Positions 5,731 through 6,665 of a stretch of DNA of 6,665 nucleotides are shown piece by piece. A program made the translations under genes and the position numbers. Origin of the DNA: QHWK01 sp035315685 (GTDB taxonomy: Bacteria; Acidobacteriota; Vicinamibacteria; Vicinamibacterales; CAVVIG01). Numbering within the stretch: position 1 is the stretch's first letter; each line of letters begins with the position of its first letter. A model generated the notes under the pieces. That model saw nothing but the letters and a program-made list of their open reading frames with translations. It had not been told where the DNA came from and did no database searches. Location: assembly GCA_035315685.1 (NCBI GenBank), contig DATFXR010000086.1, positions 1 through 6,665 of the forward strand. Reading direction: 5' to 3'.

Positions 5731-5758
5731 CTTATCGAACGGCTTGCAACAGTGTCAA
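5731..5758 (-). promoter_or_regulatory. Candidate sigma-70 promoter for the small protein/lpdA/E2/lipB unit
   Basis: The minus strand carries a perfect -35 hexamer TTGACA (5758-5753), 16 bases, then GATAAG (5736-5731), a four-of-six -10. Transcription would begin near 5724, at the TTG start of the small protein, and would drive the leftward genes. One conflict: the -10 overlaps the Shine-Dalgarno-like AGGTGG, so a transcript from here would lack that site. Either the small protein is read from a longer transcript, or this promoter mainly serves lpdA and the genes behind it. Confidence 0.38.
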
Positions 5759-5773
5759 CCGCCTGAGACAATT
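5744..5773 (+). promoter_or_regulatory. Weak candidate promoter for the response regulator gene
   Basis: On the plus strand TTGCAA (5744-5749) and GACAAT (5768-5773) are 18 bases apart, each a four-of-six match to the sigma-70 consensus. A start near 5780 would leave a leader of about 20 bases before the ATG at 5800. It overlaps the leftward candidate promoter, so the two directions might compete. Support is only hexamer similarity. Confidence 0.22.
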
Positions 5774-5799
5774 ACCGGGCGTTTCCCCGCGCCAGCCCA

Positions 5800-6665
<866 letters not shown>

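Overview
The window is a 6.7 kb piece of a GC-rich bacterial chromosome (about two thirds G+C by eye). It is densely packed, with no gap between genes longer than about 100 bases. I see no tRNA, rRNA, CRISPR array, insertion sequence or phage gene. The gene set is that of a free-living, respiring bacterium: lipoate-dependent 2-oxoacid dehydrogenase components, an ECF sigma factor and a sigma-54-dependent response regulator. The style would suit Acidobacteriota or a deltaproteobacterial-type lineage, but this is a weak inference and no marker gene fixes it.

Layout. (1) 1-209, minus: N-terminal part of a short-chain dehydrogenase/reductase that runs off the left edge. (2) 225-1067, plus: a protein with the malate/lactate dehydrogenase fold that has lost the recognisable catalytic residues. 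It diverges from the SDR gene across only 15 bases. (3) 1097-1732, minus: an ECF-type sigma factor, convergent with gene 2. The 29-base gap between their stops can fold entirely into one hairpin. (4) 1801-2547, minus: LipB octanoyltransferase. (5) 2537-3985, minus: the E2 acyltransferase of a 2-oxoacid dehydrogenase complex. (6) 4018-5460, minus: dihydrolipoyl dehydrogenase (E3). (7) 5474-5722, minus: a small membrane-anchored coiled-coil protein of unknown function. (8) 5800-6665, plus: an NtrC-family response regulator, cut by the right edge and divergent from gene 7.

Genes 7 to 3 probably form one leftward transcription unit, in the order small membrane protein, E3, E2, LipB, sigma factor, with spacings of 13, 32, -11 and 68 bases. 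The metabolic logic is clear. LipB places the octanoyl group on the E2 lipoyl domain, LipA (not in the window) converts it to lipoyl, E2 carries the acyl group, and E3 reoxidises the dihydrolipoyl arm using NAD+. The E1 decarboxylase that would define the substrate is not present, so the complex cannot be assigned firmly to pyruvate, 2-oxoglutarate or branched-chain oxoacids.

I found no convincing undescribed multi-gene system. The points most worth a second look are the catalytically stripped MDH-like protein, a long imperfect palindrome (2445-2530) at the E2/lipB junction, a purine-rich tandem-repeat expansion in the second E2 linker, and the uncharacterised small membrane protein that opens the cluster from a TTG start.
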